DNA of 42,448 bases from UBA7378 sp049611805. GTDB taxonomy: Bacteria > Pseudomonadota > Alphaproteobacteria > RS24. Location of the stretch: assembly GCA_049611805.1 (NCBI GenBank), contig JBMZAX010000016.1, positions 1-42,448 of the forward strand. The letters are read 5' to 3'. Made by a program: the position numbers and the translations under genes. The notes beneath the pieces are model-generated. The model saw nothing but the letters and a program-made list of their open reading frames with translations. It was not told the DNA's origin and made no database searches. Positions 8,423 through 16,748 of this stretch are shown here, one piece after another. Numbering within the stretch: the first letter of the stretch is position 1; each line of letters begins with the position of its first letter.

Positions 8423-11296
8423 ATGTCAGCCATGTCAGACACCGCGCATTTGCGTATCGTGCTGGGCCCCACCAATACGGGCAAAACACATCTCGCCATG
8501 GAACGCATGCTGTCCTATCAAAGCGGCATGATCGGTCTGCCCCTGCGCCTGCTCGCGCGCGAAGTGTATGACCGCGTATTGGCCGGGCATTTCGGCAAGG
8601 CGCATCCGGCCGATGTGGCGCTGATTACCGGCGAAGAAAAAATTGTGCCGCCCAATGCGCGCTTTTTCATCTGCACGACCGAAGCCATGCCGATCAGCCG
8701 CGAGGTGGATTTTGTTGCCATTGACGAAGTGCAGCTTGCCGCCGACCCCGAACGCGGGCACGTTTTCACCGACCGCATTTTGCACGCGCGCGGCCGGCAC
8801 GAGACGCTGTTGCTCGGCGCGACCACCATGGCGGCGATTTTGAAAAATCTGCTCGACAGTCCGATCGAAAGCCGCCCGCGCTTTTCCGAATTGCGCTGGA
8901 ACGGTGCCCAGAAACTCTCGCGCCTGCCGCGCCGCTCGGCCATCACCGCGTTTTCCGCCGATAATGTGTATGCCATTGCCGAGGTTATTCGCCAGCAACG
9001 CGGCGGGGCGGCCGTCGTAATGGGCGGGTTGAGCCCGCGCACGCGCAATGCCCAAGTTGCCATGTATCAATCGGGCGAGGTGGATTTTCTGGTCGCCACC
9101 GATGCCATCGGCATGGGGCTGAACATGGATGTCGACCATGTGGCATTTGCCCAGCGGCGCAAATTTGACGGGCGCCGCCACCGCGACCTGACCCCGGCGG
9201 AACTGGCACAGATTGCCGGACGCGCAGGCCGCCACAAAAATGACGGCAGCTTCGGCGTGACGGCCGATCTCGCCCTGTTCGACGAAGAGCTGGTCGCCCA
9301 GATTGAAAACCATGAGTTTGAGCCGATCAAATCGCTGATGTGGCGCAATCCGAACCTCGATTTTTCCACCCTGCCCGCGCTGATTATCAGTCTGGAACAG
9401 CCTGCGCCGCGCCCCGGACTGGCGCGCGCGCCCATGGCCGATGACATGCAGGCGCTCAATCTTCTGTCGCGCGATCCGGCCATATGCGACCTTGGGGCAA
9501 CCGAGCAGGATGTCCGGCGGTTATGGTCGGTCGCGCAAATTCCCGATTTCCGCAAAACCATGGCGAGCGAGCATAGCGGGCTGGTTGGTGAAATTTTTAC
9601 ATTTCTGCGCCAAGATGCGGGCGTCATACCGTCCGCCTGGATGGACGAGCAGATCGGGCGTTGCGACCGCGTGGAGGGCGACCTTGATACGCTGTCGACG
9701 CGGCTGGCCCATATTCGCACCTGGACCTATGTCGCCAATCGCAATGACTGGCTGGACGATCCCCGCCATTGGCAGGAACGCAGCCGGACGGTTGAAGACC
9801 GATTGTCGGATGCCCTGCACATGAAACTTATGGGGCAGTTTGTCGACAAAAACTCATCCGCGCTGATGCGGCGATTGCAGGGCGGCGAAGAGGTCAAGGC
9901 CGAGATTGAGGCCAATGGCGATATTTTGGTGGCGGGCGAATATATGGGCCGTTTGAACGGCTTGCGCATTGAGCGCGATCCGAGACTAAAGGGCGCGCCG
10001 GCCGGCACCGCGCGCAGTGCCGTGGAAAAAACCGCCGGCGAAGCCTTGCGCGCTCGCGCGCTGACAATCGCATCGGCTGAAAATGACGCGTTTTCACTGT
10101 CCGATACGGGCGACATTATCTGGCAATCGGCCGCCATTGCGCGCATGTATTTCAGCGACGGCGAAGCCAAGACGACACCGCTGGCCTATCTGACGCCGAC
10201 GGCGCGGCTTCTGGCCGATGAAATGCTCAATGGCGATACGCGCCAGCGCGCCGAGGCGCGCGTCACGCAATGGCTGCGCGCCAAGGTCGGCGACACGCTG
10301 AAGCCGCTTTTGGACCTTCACCAGGCTTCCGATCTGGACGGTCTGGCGCGCGGCGTGGCGTTTCAATTGCTGGAAAACAAAGGCAATCTGGCGCGCGCCG
10401 ATATCGCCGATTTGCTGGCGCGGCTCGACCAGCCCTTGCGCCGCAGTTTGCGCCAATATGGGGTGCGGTTCGGGGCCTATAATGTGTTCATGCCGGCCTT
10501 GCTGAAACCGGCACCGGCGGCCATTCTCGCCCTTGCCACAATTTTGGAAGAAGGCCGCGAGGCGGCAAAGGACATGCGCCGTCTGCCGGCACCGGGGCTG
10601 ACTTCCGTGCCCCGCGAAAGCCTGCCCGCGCGCCAATATCGCGCCGCCGGATTTTATCCGACACGCGCGCGCGCCATCCGTCTGGATATGCTTGAGCGGC
10701 TCGACGACCTCATCCGCCCTTTGCTGACAAGTGAAAAAAACACTGCAGAAAACAAGTCGAAAACCGGCAAAACCTTTCAGATGAATGCCGACATGATGTC
10801 GATTATGGGCTGCGGTGCCCAAGACCTTGCCGAGATACTTTCGGCGCTTGGCTATCGCTACACCAAGCCACAACAAAAGCCGGAGCAAAATGAAAAAATA
10901 TCGGCTGAAGCCGAGCCCGCGCCCGAACCCGCCGGGCAGGAAACGGCATCCACTGAACCGAAAACCGCAGAACCGGAGATTGAGGACCCGCTGAGCTGGG
11001 CCTGGCAGCTTGCACCGCGCACCAAAGGTGGGCCCCGCGCGCGAAAAAACCCGAACGGCAAAAAGGCTGATGCAAAATCAGGGGTAAAATCGGGCACGGC
11101 GAAAACTCAAGACGCGAAAACTCAAGGCGCGAAAACCCAAGGCGCGAAAACTCAAGGATCGGGGAAGAAGCGGCGGCACAAGCCCGCGCGCGACCCCGCC
11201 CGCGATATTGACCCCAATTCGCCTTTTGCGGCCTTGCGCAATCTCACCGTGTCCGAGCCGGAAAAACCCACCGAACCGCAAGAGCGCACAAAATGA
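8423..11296 (+). CDS. SUV3-like DEAD/DEAH-type RNA helicase
   Basis: A superfamily 2 helicase of about 957 residues, most like the mitochondrial SUV3 degradosome helicase. The N-terminus shows motif I GPTNTGKTH at about residues 15-23, motif II DEVQ at about 101-104, motif III-like LLGATTMA, and motif VI QIAGRAGRHKNDGSFG near 263-278. The long C-terminal part is helical, and its last ~130 residues are a charged tail with four five-residue AKTQG-type repeats (11099-11158). Starts at 8423 and 8432 are both possible; a frame from 8291 is judged too long. It overlaps the S4 gene by ATGA. A role in RNA turnover is inferred from family only. Confidence 0.88.
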   Translation: MSAMSDTAHLRIVLGPTNTGKTHLAMERMLSYQSGMIGLPLRLLAREVYDRVLAGHFGKAHPADVALITGEEKIVPPNARFFICTTEAMPISREVDFVAIDEVQLAADPERGHVFTDRILHARGRHETLLLGATTMAAILKNLLDSPIESRPRFSELRWNGAQKLSRLPRRSAITAFSADNVYAIAEVIRQQRGGAAVVMGGLSPRTRNAQVAMYQSGEVDFLVATDAIGMGLNMDVDHVAFAQRRKFDGRRHRDLTPAELAQIAGRAGRHKNDGSFGVTADLALFDEELVAQIENHEFEPIKSLMWRNPNLDFSTLPALIISLEQPAPRPGLARAPMADDMQALNLLSRDPAICDLGATEQDVRRLWSVAQIPDFRKTMASEHSGLVGEIFTFLRQDAGVIPSAWMDEQIGRCDRVEGDLDTLSTRLAHIRTWTYVANRNDWLDDPRHWQERSRTVEDRLSDALHMKLMGQFVDKNSSALMRRLQGGEEVKAEIEANGDILVAGEYMGRLNGLRIERDPRLKGAPAGTARSAVEKTAGEALRARALTIASAENDAFSLSDTGDIIWQSAAIARMYFSDGEAKTTPLAYLTPTARLLADEMLNGDTRQRAEARVTQWLRAKVGDTLKPLLDLHQASDLDGLARGVAFQLLENKGNLARADIADLLARLDQPLRRSLRQYGVRFGAYNVFMPALLKPAPAAILALATILEEGREAAKDMRRLPAPGLTSVPRESLPARQYRAAGFYPTRARAIRLDMLERLDDLIRPLLTSEKNTAENKSKTGKTFQMNADMMSIMGCGAQDLAEILSALGYRYTKPQQKPEQNEKISAEAEPAPEPAGQETASTEPKTAEPEIEDPLSWAWQLAPRTKGGPRARKNPNGKKADAKSGVKSGTAKTQDAKTQGAKTQGAKTQGSGKKRRHKPARDPARDIDPNSPFAALRNLTVSEPEKPTEPQERTK
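11099..11158 (+). repeat. Four tandem 15-nt repeats inside the helicase gene
   Basis: Four in-frame copies of a 15-mer close to GCGAAAACTCAAGGC, differing by one or two bases, encode A-K-T-Q-D/G pentapeptides in the basic tail of the helicase. A length polymorphism between strains would be expected here. This is coding low-complexity DNA, not a CRISPR. Confidence 0.85.
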
Positions 11297-11709
11297 CGTC
11301 AGCACCCGCCAAACCCGAAGCGGACGCTTTTATGCGGCTCGACAAATGGTTGTGGCATGCGCGGTTTTTCAAAACCCGCAGCGGCGCCGGCACCTATACG
11401 GCGGCGGGAAATGTGCGCGTGAACGGCACGCGCCAGACCCGCAGCAGTGCCCGCATTCGTCCGGGCGACATGCTGACTTTCGCCCTGCACGGGCATGTGC
11501 GCGTCATTGAGATTATTGCCTTGAGCGCACGCCGCGGGCCGGCCGTTGAAGCCCGCACACTTTACCATGACCACGAACCGCCGAAGCAGCGGCCAAAGAC
11601 GCCCGCCGAGGCACAGCCCGCACACCGCGCGCCCGGCAGCGGCCGCCCGACAAAACGCGAGCGCCGCGCCCGTGACGCCTTTGCCGACAAGGGCAGTTTT
11701 CAGGGCTGA
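11293..11709 (+). CDS. S4-domain RNA-binding protein (Hsp15/HslR-like)
   Basis: A 138-residue protein whose N-terminal ~75 residues form an S4 RNA-binding domain (MRLDKWLWHARFFKTRSGAG, then NVRVNGTRQTR and GDMLTF). This is the layout of Hsp15, the heat-shock protein that binds free 50S subunits carrying nascent chains. The C-terminal half is basic and Pro/Arg-rich, ending in KRERRARDAF. The start overlaps the helicase stop as ATGA, so translation is coupled. Pairing of helicase and S4 protein suggests shared RNA work; that link is an inference. Confidence 0.85.
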   Translation: MTSAPAKPEADAFMRLDKWLWHARFFKTRSGAGTYTAAGNVRVNGTRQTRSSARIRPGDMLTFALHGHVRVIEIIALSARRGPAVEARTLYHDHEPPKQRPKTPAEAQPAHRAPGSGRPTKRERRARDAFADKGSFQG

Positions 11710-11774
11710 CGGCCTTTTGCCGCATGATTACGAGACATATTGTGTTGGCGCGAAAGTCGCGCTAGATACTAGCC

Positions 11775-12230
11775 ATGTTGAACCGTCTGAAAACGCTGAT
11801 TGCCAATGACACGCCGGTGCCGGAAGCTCCGGAGCCGGCTGACCGCCTGCATGTGGCCGCCGCCGCATTGCTCATTCGGGCCGCGCAGATTGACGGGACG
11901 GTCGATGCCCATGAGCAGCAATTATTGCAACGCCTTGTCGGCCCGTATTTCGGCCTCGACGATGAAGAGGCCGCCGCATTGCTGACCCAGGCAACAGCCG
12001 CGATTGATGCGGCCAATGATCTGTTCCAATTCACCCAGCAAATCAATGCCGATTTCCGGCCGGAGCATAAAATCATGCTGGTCGAATTGCTCTGGCGCGT
12101 GGTGTTGGCCGACGGCGTGGTTGATGATTATGAGGCCAATCTCATCCGCCGCGTGGCGGGTCTTATCCATGTTTCGGACACTGAAGCCGGAGCCGCCCGA
12201 AAGCGCGCTGAAATCCCCTCCCCCCAATAG
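11775..12230 (+). CDS. TerB-family (tellurite resistance B-like) protein
   Basis: A 151-residue helical protein with the TerB fold. The repeat-like acidic signatures are visible: AAQIDGTVDAHEQQLLQRLV and VVLADGVVDDYEANLIRRVA, the D-G-x-V-x-x-x-E pattern that can bind a divalent ion. It has no signal peptide or membrane segment. It lies between the S4 protein and fdxA on the same strand, 17 nt before fdxA, a common alphaproteobacterial arrangement. The cellular function of these stand-alone TerB proteins is not known; the tellurite label should not be taken literally. Confidence 0.82.
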   Translation: MLNRLKTLIANDTPVPEAPEPADRLHVAAAALLIRAAQIDGTVDAHEQQLLQRLVGPYFGLDDEEAAALLTQATAAIDAANDLFQFTQQINADFRPEHKIMLVELLWRVVLADGVVDDYEANLIRRVAGLIHVSDTEAGAARKRAEIPSPQ

Positions 12231-12247
12231 ATTTTTCCGGAGATCTT

Positions 12248-12586
12248 ATGACCTATATCGTGACTGACGCCTGCATCAAATGCAAATATACCGACTGTGT
12301 GGAAGTGTGCCCCGTCGATTGCTTTTACGAGGGCGAGAATATGCTGGTTATCCACCCCGACGAGTGCATTGACTGCGGGGTTTGCGAACCCGAATGCCCG
12401 GCCGAGGCGATCAAGGCGGACACGGAGTCCAATCTGGAAAAATGGCTGGAGCTGAACACGAAATTTGCCGATATCTGGCCGAATATCACGATCAAAAAAG
12501 ATCCCCCGGCTGATGCGGATGATTTTCTCAATAAAGACGGCAAATTTGAGGCTCATTTCACCGAAGCGCCGGGAGAAGGCGACTAA
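12248..12586 (+). CDS. fdxA: Seven-iron ferredoxin FdxA
   Basis: A 112-residue ferredoxin with one [3Fe-4S] and one [4Fe-4S] cluster, an electron carrier of the Azotobacter FdI type. By alignment from memory with FdI, C9, C17 and C50 would hold the 3Fe cluster, and C21, C40, C43 and C46 the 4Fe cluster. C12 and C25 are extra cysteines. The C-terminal half after residue 55 is acidic, as in the family. A CGGAG ribosome-binding site precedes the ATG. It follows the TerB gene closely. The electron partners cannot be told from this locus. Confidence 0.95.
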   Translation: MTYIVTDACIKCKYTDCVEVCPVDCFYEGENMLVIHPDECIDCGVCEPECPAEAIKADTESNLEKWLELNTKFADIWPNITIKKDPPADADDFLNKDGKFEAHFTEAPGEGD

Positions 12587-12630
12587 AACAAGGCTTGGCG
12601 GGCCTCTCGGCACGGGGTTTGGGCCTCGCG

Positions 12631-12658
12631 TTGAGTTTTGCCAAATTTATGTTATAAT
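12631..12658 (+). promoter_or_regulatory. Probable carD promoter
   Basis: TTGAGT at 12631-12636 and a perfect TATAAT at 12653-12658 are spaced by 16 nt, in an AT-rich stretch between fdxA and carD. They stand about 120 nt upstream of the carD start, implying a leader of roughly 115 nt. The -10 overlaps a perfect palindrome (12655-12671). Confidence 0.5.
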
Positions 12659-12671
12659 AATGTAATTATTA
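12655..12671. promoter_or_regulatory. Perfect AT palindrome over the carD -10 box (possible operator)
   Basis: TAATAAT, a 3-nt centre GTA, then ATTATTA form a perfect 7-bp inverted repeat that covers the last bases of the -10 box and the likely start point. The position suits a repressor site or a melting-prone initiation region. No known regulator is assigned. Confidence 0.35.
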
Positions 12672-12779
12672 ACAAAACCTCGAAACATGGCGGTAATTCG
12701 GCGTGTAATCGGCGGTTTCTCGCGTTCAAATCTTCCTGCGCTTATCGCGGAAGCTGGGCGTTGACGGAGCACTGTGAAA

Positions 12780-13607
12780 ATGGCGACGACGCGTAAAACG
12801 GCCACCAAATCTTCATCAAAGGCGGCGGGCCGAACATCAGCCAAGCAAGCGGCCAAGAAAACGGCCAAAACGGCGGCGAAAAAGCCCGCAGCCAAAAAAC
12901 CTGCGGCCAAATCAGCGCCCGCCAAGAGACAACCCGCCAAGAGATCGCCCGTAAAGGCATCACCCGTAAAGGCGGTGGCGAAAAAGCCGGTAGCCAAGAA
13001 AGCTGCCGCCAAAAAGCCCGCAAAAACAGCCGCCAAAAGCGCGGCAAAACCTGCCAAAAAGCAGCCCCGCCGCTCGGCCAATGGCTTCAGAATCAACGAA
13101 TTTATCGTCTATCCGGCGCATGGTGTCGGGCAGATTATCGACATTGCGGATCAGGAAATTGCCGGCATGAGCCTTGAGCTTTTCGTGGTGAATTTCGAAA
13201 AGGAAAAAATGGTTCTGCGGGTGCCGCTGGACAAGGCCAAACAGGTTGGCATGCGCAAGCTTGCCGATGGTGAGGTGATGGAAGGTGCCATGAAGACCTT
13301 GCGGGGGCGTGCGCGCATCAAACGCACCATGTGGAGCCGCCGCGCGCAGGAATATGAGGCAAAAATCAATTCCGGCGATCTGATTGCCATTGCCGAAGTG
13401 GTGCGCGACCTGTTCCGCAATGAAAATCAGCCGGAGCAGTCCTATTCCGAACGCCAGCTTTACGAAGCGGCGCTGGAACGCATGGCGCGCGAGGTTGCAA
13501 CCGTCAATAAAACGACGGATGATGAGGCGATTTTGTCGCTTGAGGCTGTTTTGGCCAAAACAACCGGCGGCGCGCGGCGCAAAAACGACAGTAACGAAGC
13601 CGCCTGA
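12780..13607 (+). CDS. CarD/CdnL-family RNA polymerase-binding regulator with basic tail
   Basis: About 275 residues in two parts. Residues 1-~100 are almost wholly Lys, Ala, Pro, Thr and Ser, in PAKK/AAKK-like repeats that resemble histone H1 or AlgP tails. From about 101 a full CarD_CdnL_TRCF domain follows (NEFIVYPAHGVGQIIDI, then KMVLRVPLDKAK), with the C-terminal helical part (LYEAALERMAREVA). CarD/CdnL binds the RNA polymerase beta subunit and stabilises open complexes. An in-frame GTG at 12774 is an alternative start: GGAG is 4 nt from it and 10 nt from the ATG. The tail should bind DNA non-specifically; that is an inference. The gene stands just before rpoH. Confidence 0.9.
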   Translation: MATTRKTATKSSSKAAGRTSAKQAAKKTAKTAAKKPAAKKPAAKSAPAKRQPAKRSPVKASPVKAVAKKPVAKKAAAKKPAKTAAKSAAKPAKKQPRRSANGFRINEFIVYPAHGVGQIIDIADQEIAGMSLELFVVNFEKEKMVLRVPLDKAKQVGMRKLADGEVMEGAMKTLRGRARIKRTMWSRRAQEYEAKINSGDLIAIAEVVRDLFRNENQPEQSYSERQLYEAALERMAREVATVNKTTDDEAILSLEAVLAKTTGGARRKNDSNEAA

Positions 13608-13693
13608 CGCAATACTGCCGGGCAAATGTGAAACCGCTATTTTAAGGTGAACCAGTTTCACCGTGTCTGCGTATCTTGTGCAAGGAGATACGC

Positions 13694-14587
13694 ATGGCTC
13701 ATTTGGATACACGCGAAACACAACAGGCCACCCGCCGGTTTATCAAGCAGGCAATGAAATTGCCCTTGCTGGAGCCTGAGCACGAACAGATTCTGGCCCG
13801 TAAATGGAAAGACCAGCAGGATGAAAGCGCGCTGCACGAACTCACCAGCGCGCATTTGCGTCTGGTTGTGTCAATCGCCAGCAAATTCGTCAATTACGGC
13901 CTGCCCATGGCCGATCTCGTGCAGGAAGGCAATATCGGCCTGATGCAGGCTGCCGCCCGCTTCGAGCCGGATCGCGAAGTGCGGTTTTCAACCTATGCGG
14001 GCTGGTGGATTCGTTCGTCAATTCAGGACTATGTGCTGCGCAACTGGTCGATTGTGCGCACCGGCACAACCGCCGCGCAAAAATCCCTGTTTTTCAACAT
14101 GCGCCGTCTGCGCGCCAAAATTAATGATTTCGGCGCAAGCATGACCCATGACAGCCGCACTTATGTGGCGCGCGAATTAGGGGTGCGGCTGGAAGATGTC
14201 GAGAATATGGAAGGGCGCATGGAAGCCAATGACCGGTCGCTCAACGCCACAATTTCGGAATCGGGCGAAGATGGTGGCACGACCGAATGGCAGGATTTGT
14301 TGATTTGCGACCGCGCTTTGCCCGAAGACGAAGTAAGCTCCAAACTGGACGGACGCCGGCGCGTGAACTGGATTGCCAATGCCATGACGCATCTGAGCGA
14401 GCGCGAGCTGACCATCATCAAGGCACGGCGTCTGACCGACACCAGCGTGACATTGGAAAGTCTGGGCGCGACGCTTGGCATTTCAAAAGAGCGCGTGCGC
14501 CAAATCGAGCATGAGGCGCTTGGCAAGCTGAAAGGCGCGCTGATTGAGCAGACGGGCGGCGACCCGCGCCGCGCCGGGCTCATTTAA
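13694..14587 (+). CDS. rpoH: Heat-shock sigma factor RpoH (sigma-32)
   Basis: A 297-residue sigma factor of the RpoH class. Region 2 is clear (AHLRLVVSIASKFVNYGLPMADLVQEGNIGL, then FSTYAGWWIRSSIQDYVLRNWS). The RpoH-box-like segment QKSLFFNMRRLRAK lies at about 127-140, and the region 4 helix-turn-helix at the end (TLESLGATLGISKERVRQIE). The start at 13694 is fixed by AAGGAGA at 13682-13688; a longer frame to 13676 reads through that site. It lies 86 nt after carD. A small hairpin (GGTGAA/TTCACC, 13646-13662) sits between them. Many alphaproteobacteria carry two or more rpoH copies, so this may be one of several. Confidence 0.93.
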   Translation: MAHLDTRETQQATRRFIKQAMKLPLLEPEHEQILARKWKDQQDESALHELTSAHLRLVVSIASKFVNYGLPMADLVQEGNIGLMQAAARFEPDREVRFSTYAGWWIRSSIQDYVLRNWSIVRTGTTAAQKSLFFNMRRLRAKINDFGASMTHDSRTYVARELGVRLEDVENMEGRMEANDRSLNATISESGEDGGTTEWQDLLICDRALPEDEVSSKLDGRRRVNWIANAMTHLSERELTIIKARRLTDTSVTLESLGATLGISKERVRQIEHEALGKLKGALIEQTGGDPRRAGLI

Positions 14588-14596
14588 TTTATCCGT

Positions 14597-16063
14597 CTAA
14601 TTGACCACCAGCTTCAGCCGCATGCCCGGCTTGAGGGTGACGGGTTTTTGCAAATTATTCAGCGCCAGCAGTAAATCCTGACGCCGCTCATCCGTTGCCA
14701 TGTTGCGCGACAGGCTTTCCAGCGTGTCGCCGGGCTGAACGGTAATCACGCGAATCCGGTCGGGTTTGATGCGCGCGGCCTCCGCCGCACTCAACAGCTT
14801 CACCCCGCGCCGGACGGTTTGCATGGCAGACTGGGCATTGCCCGACAGATTGGCCGGTGAGATGAGCGCAAACCGCATGACTTGCGACAGGGAATATTCA
14901 ACCACCAGCAATTCAATATATTTGCCGCCCTGACGCAATTTGCCGAGCGCCGCCGGTCGGCCGGCCACGGTGAGTGCCGAAACATCAAGCTGGCTGCCGC
15001 GCGGGGCCCAATCATTGCGAATGTAATCAACCGGGCGTTGCGCCTCTTTGCGGCCTGCCAGGTCAAACAGCAATTCCATGCCATTTTTATGCTTGGCCGT
15101 CACGCGGTCGGGGGCATTTTGAAGGGTGAATTTTTTCGGCACGGTAAACGCGAACCGCAAATCGGGATGCACAAAACGCTGGCCGCGAATAAGGCCCTGC
15201 TTGATGTCATCACCAAAGGGAAGCCCGTCAATAATCTGCAAATGCCGGTTGCGACCCTCCTTCAAAGGCGCACCGGCCGACCCGTTTCCCGCAACCGGGT
15301 CAGGCTTGAAGGCCGCCGCCTGTTCGCGCGCGCGCGTCACGCGCTCATCCGTCGACGGATGCGTGGACAACCACGCCGGTGCTCCGGCACGCCCGTCGCG
15401 CATATAGCTGGAATAGCCGCCCAATGCCGCGAGGAAATCGGCTTGCGCTTCCGGCCTATAACCGGCCTGGCCCAACACCCGTACACCGATATCATCGGCC
15501 TCATATTCCTGCGACCGGCTATATCCGGCCAAAATGGCCGAGCCGCCAAAATTTATCAAATCGCCGGCGACATTCGGGTCAATGCCGGTTCTGCCGGTCA
15601 GCACGGCACCCAGCACACTGCCCACAATCGACGCCCCGACCGCCGCCGTATGTCGCCGTGCGCCGTGGCGCGCCGTCACATGGCCTATTTCATGGCCGAT
15701 AACGCCGGCCAGTTCAGCCTCCGAATTTGCCAGCGCGAGAAGCCCGCGCGTCACATAAGTATATCCGCCGGGCAGGGCAAAGGCGTTAACCACCGGCGAG
15801 TTCAGCACGGTGATTTGAAATTTCTGGTCGGGCTTGTCGGATGCGCGGGCGATTTTCTCCATAATCGCCTCGACATAATCATTCACCCGCTCATCGCCAT
15901 AGGCGCCGCCATAGGCTTGCATGATTTTGGCGTGTTCTTCGGCGCCAATTCTGGCTTCGTCGGCCTCGCTCAGCAATGTGGCATTGGGCCCACACGCCGC
16001 CAACAGACCGGCAATGAAAACAAGCGGCGACCAGACACGGCTTTTGCCCGAAAACATCATCAT
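14597..16063 (-). CDS. M48-family metalloprotease lipoprotein with LysM-like end
   Basis: A 488-residue envelope protease. The N-terminus is a lipoprotein signal (basic start, hydrophobic core, lipobox LAAC with Cys24). The M48 zinc motif HEIGH is at 124-128 and the third ligand probably the Glu in SQEYEADDIG. The C-terminus (about 440-488) reads as a LysM-like domain (VQPGDTLESLSRNMA, then LKPGMRLKLVVN), suggesting contact with peptidoglycan. The general plan resembles BepA/YfgC-type outer-membrane quality-control proteases. The start at 16063 is the first of three Met codons, behind an AAAGGG; the longer frame to 16168 would mask the signal peptide. It is convergent with rpoH, 9 nt apart. 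Confidence 0.9.
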   Translation of the reverse strand: MMMFSGKSRVWSPLVFIAGLLAACGPNATLLSEADEARIGAEEHAKIMQAYGGAYGDERVNDYVEAIMEKIARASDKPDQKFQITVLNSPVVNAFALPGGYTYVTRGLLALANSEAELAGVIGHEIGHVTARHGARRHTAAVGASIVGSVLGAVLTGRTGIDPNVAGDLINFGGSAILAGYSRSQEYEADDIGVRVLGQAGYRPEAQADFLAALGGYSSYMRDGRAGAPAWLSTHPSTDERVTRAREQAAAFKPDPVAGNGSAGAPLKEGRNRHLQIIDGLPFGDDIKQGLIRGQRFVHPDLRFAFTVPKKFTLQNAPDRVTAKHKNGMELLFDLAGRKEAQRPVDYIRNDWAPRGSQLDVSALTVAGRPAALGKLRQGGKYIELLVVEYSLSQVMRFALISPANLSGNAQSAMQTVRRGVKLLSAAEAARIKPDRIRVITVQPGDTLESLSRNMATDERRQDLLLALNNLQKPVTLKPGMRLKLVVN

Positions 16064-16147
16064 GAACCCTTTACCTATCTGGTTCTTTTGGGATTGGCAC
16101 GATACCATAGGCACACGCAATCCATAAAGCGGGAAGGAAGCTTTAAT

Positions 16148-16558
16148 ATGATCGGACGGTTGAACCATGTCGGCGTCGCCACGCCTTCAATCGAGCAAAG
16201 CATTGCGCTTTATCGCGATATGCTGGGCGCGACAAAAATTCACGAAAAATTTGCCATGGAGGAACAAGGTGTCTGGGTTTGTTTTGTTGATCTGCCGAAC
16301 AGCCAGATCGAGCTGATCGAACCGATAGATGACACAAGCCCCATTGCCGGTTTTTTGAAGCAAAACCCCGCCGGCGGCCAGCACCATATTTGTTTCGAGG
16401 TTGATGACATAATCGCCGCGCGCGACGAGATGGTGGCAAAGGGCGTGCGCGTGCTGGGCACGGGCGAACCGCGCATTGGCGCGCATGGCACGCCGATTAT
16501 CTTCATCCACCCGAAAGATATGGGCGGCGTGCTGGTCGAATTGATGCAGAGCCCCTGA
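16148..16558 (+). CDS. mce: Methylmalonyl-CoA epimerase
   Basis: Mce interconverts (2R)- and (2S)-methylmalonyl-CoA and so links propionyl-CoA carboxylase to the B12-dependent mutase. The 136-residue protein is a VOC-fold epimerase of normal length. It starts MIGRLNHVGVATPSIEQS, with metal-ligand His in LNHVG, a second His in GQHHICFEVDD and the Glu in GVLVELMQ. It is divergent from the M48 gene, with 84 nt between start codons. In alphaproteobacteria it serves propionate and ethylmalonyl-CoA metabolism, matching mcd and the adenosyltransferase further on in the window. Confidence 0.93.
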   Translation: MIGRLNHVGVATPSIEQSIALYRDMLGATKIHEKFAMEEQGVWVCFVDLPNSQIELIEPIDDTSPIAGFLKQNPAGGQHHICFEVDDIIAARDEMVAKGVRVLGTGEPRIGAHGTPIIFIHPKDMGGVLVELMQSP

Positions 16559-16637
16559 TTTCTCTGCCGATCTCTCCCCTGATATTTAACGGCAAAACGC
16601 AAAAACCCCCTCGCAAACGCGCTGTGCTTTTCGGGCC

Positions 16638-16658
16638 TGGCGCGCAGCGCGCCATTTA
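16638..16658 (+). terminator. Possible intrinsic terminator after mce
   Basis: TGGCGCGC, one central A, then GCGCGCCA form an 8-bp inverted repeat (16638-16654) followed by TTTATT. The tiny centre means the real loop would open two or more pairs. It sits about 80 nt past the mce stop, at the point where AT-rich sequence begins. Confidence 0.35.
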
Positions 16659-16692
16659 TTATGTTCAAAATGCAATATTGAAAAATTAAAAA

Positions 16693-16718
16693 TTGCCAAA
16701 ATTACATCTTTGTATAAT
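16693..16718 (+). promoter_or_regulatory. Candidate promoter of the monooxygenase-like gene
   Basis: A perfect TATAAT (16713-16718) lies 30 nt before the ATG in an AT-rich stretch. The best -35 (TTGCCA, 16693-16698) is only 14 nt away, which is short, so activation or another sigma factor may be needed. Confidence 0.35.
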
Positions 16719-16748
16719 GATAATTTGTTCGGAATTAGGAGGTGTCCA

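Noticed and set aside
11099..11158. CRISPR-like repeats
   Set aside because: The units are contiguous 15-mers in frame within a gene, without spacers.
14882..16558. 558-codon plus-strand frame across the M48 gene
   Set aside because: Only its last 136 codons, from 16148, are real (mce). The rest is the shadow of the M48 protease gene.
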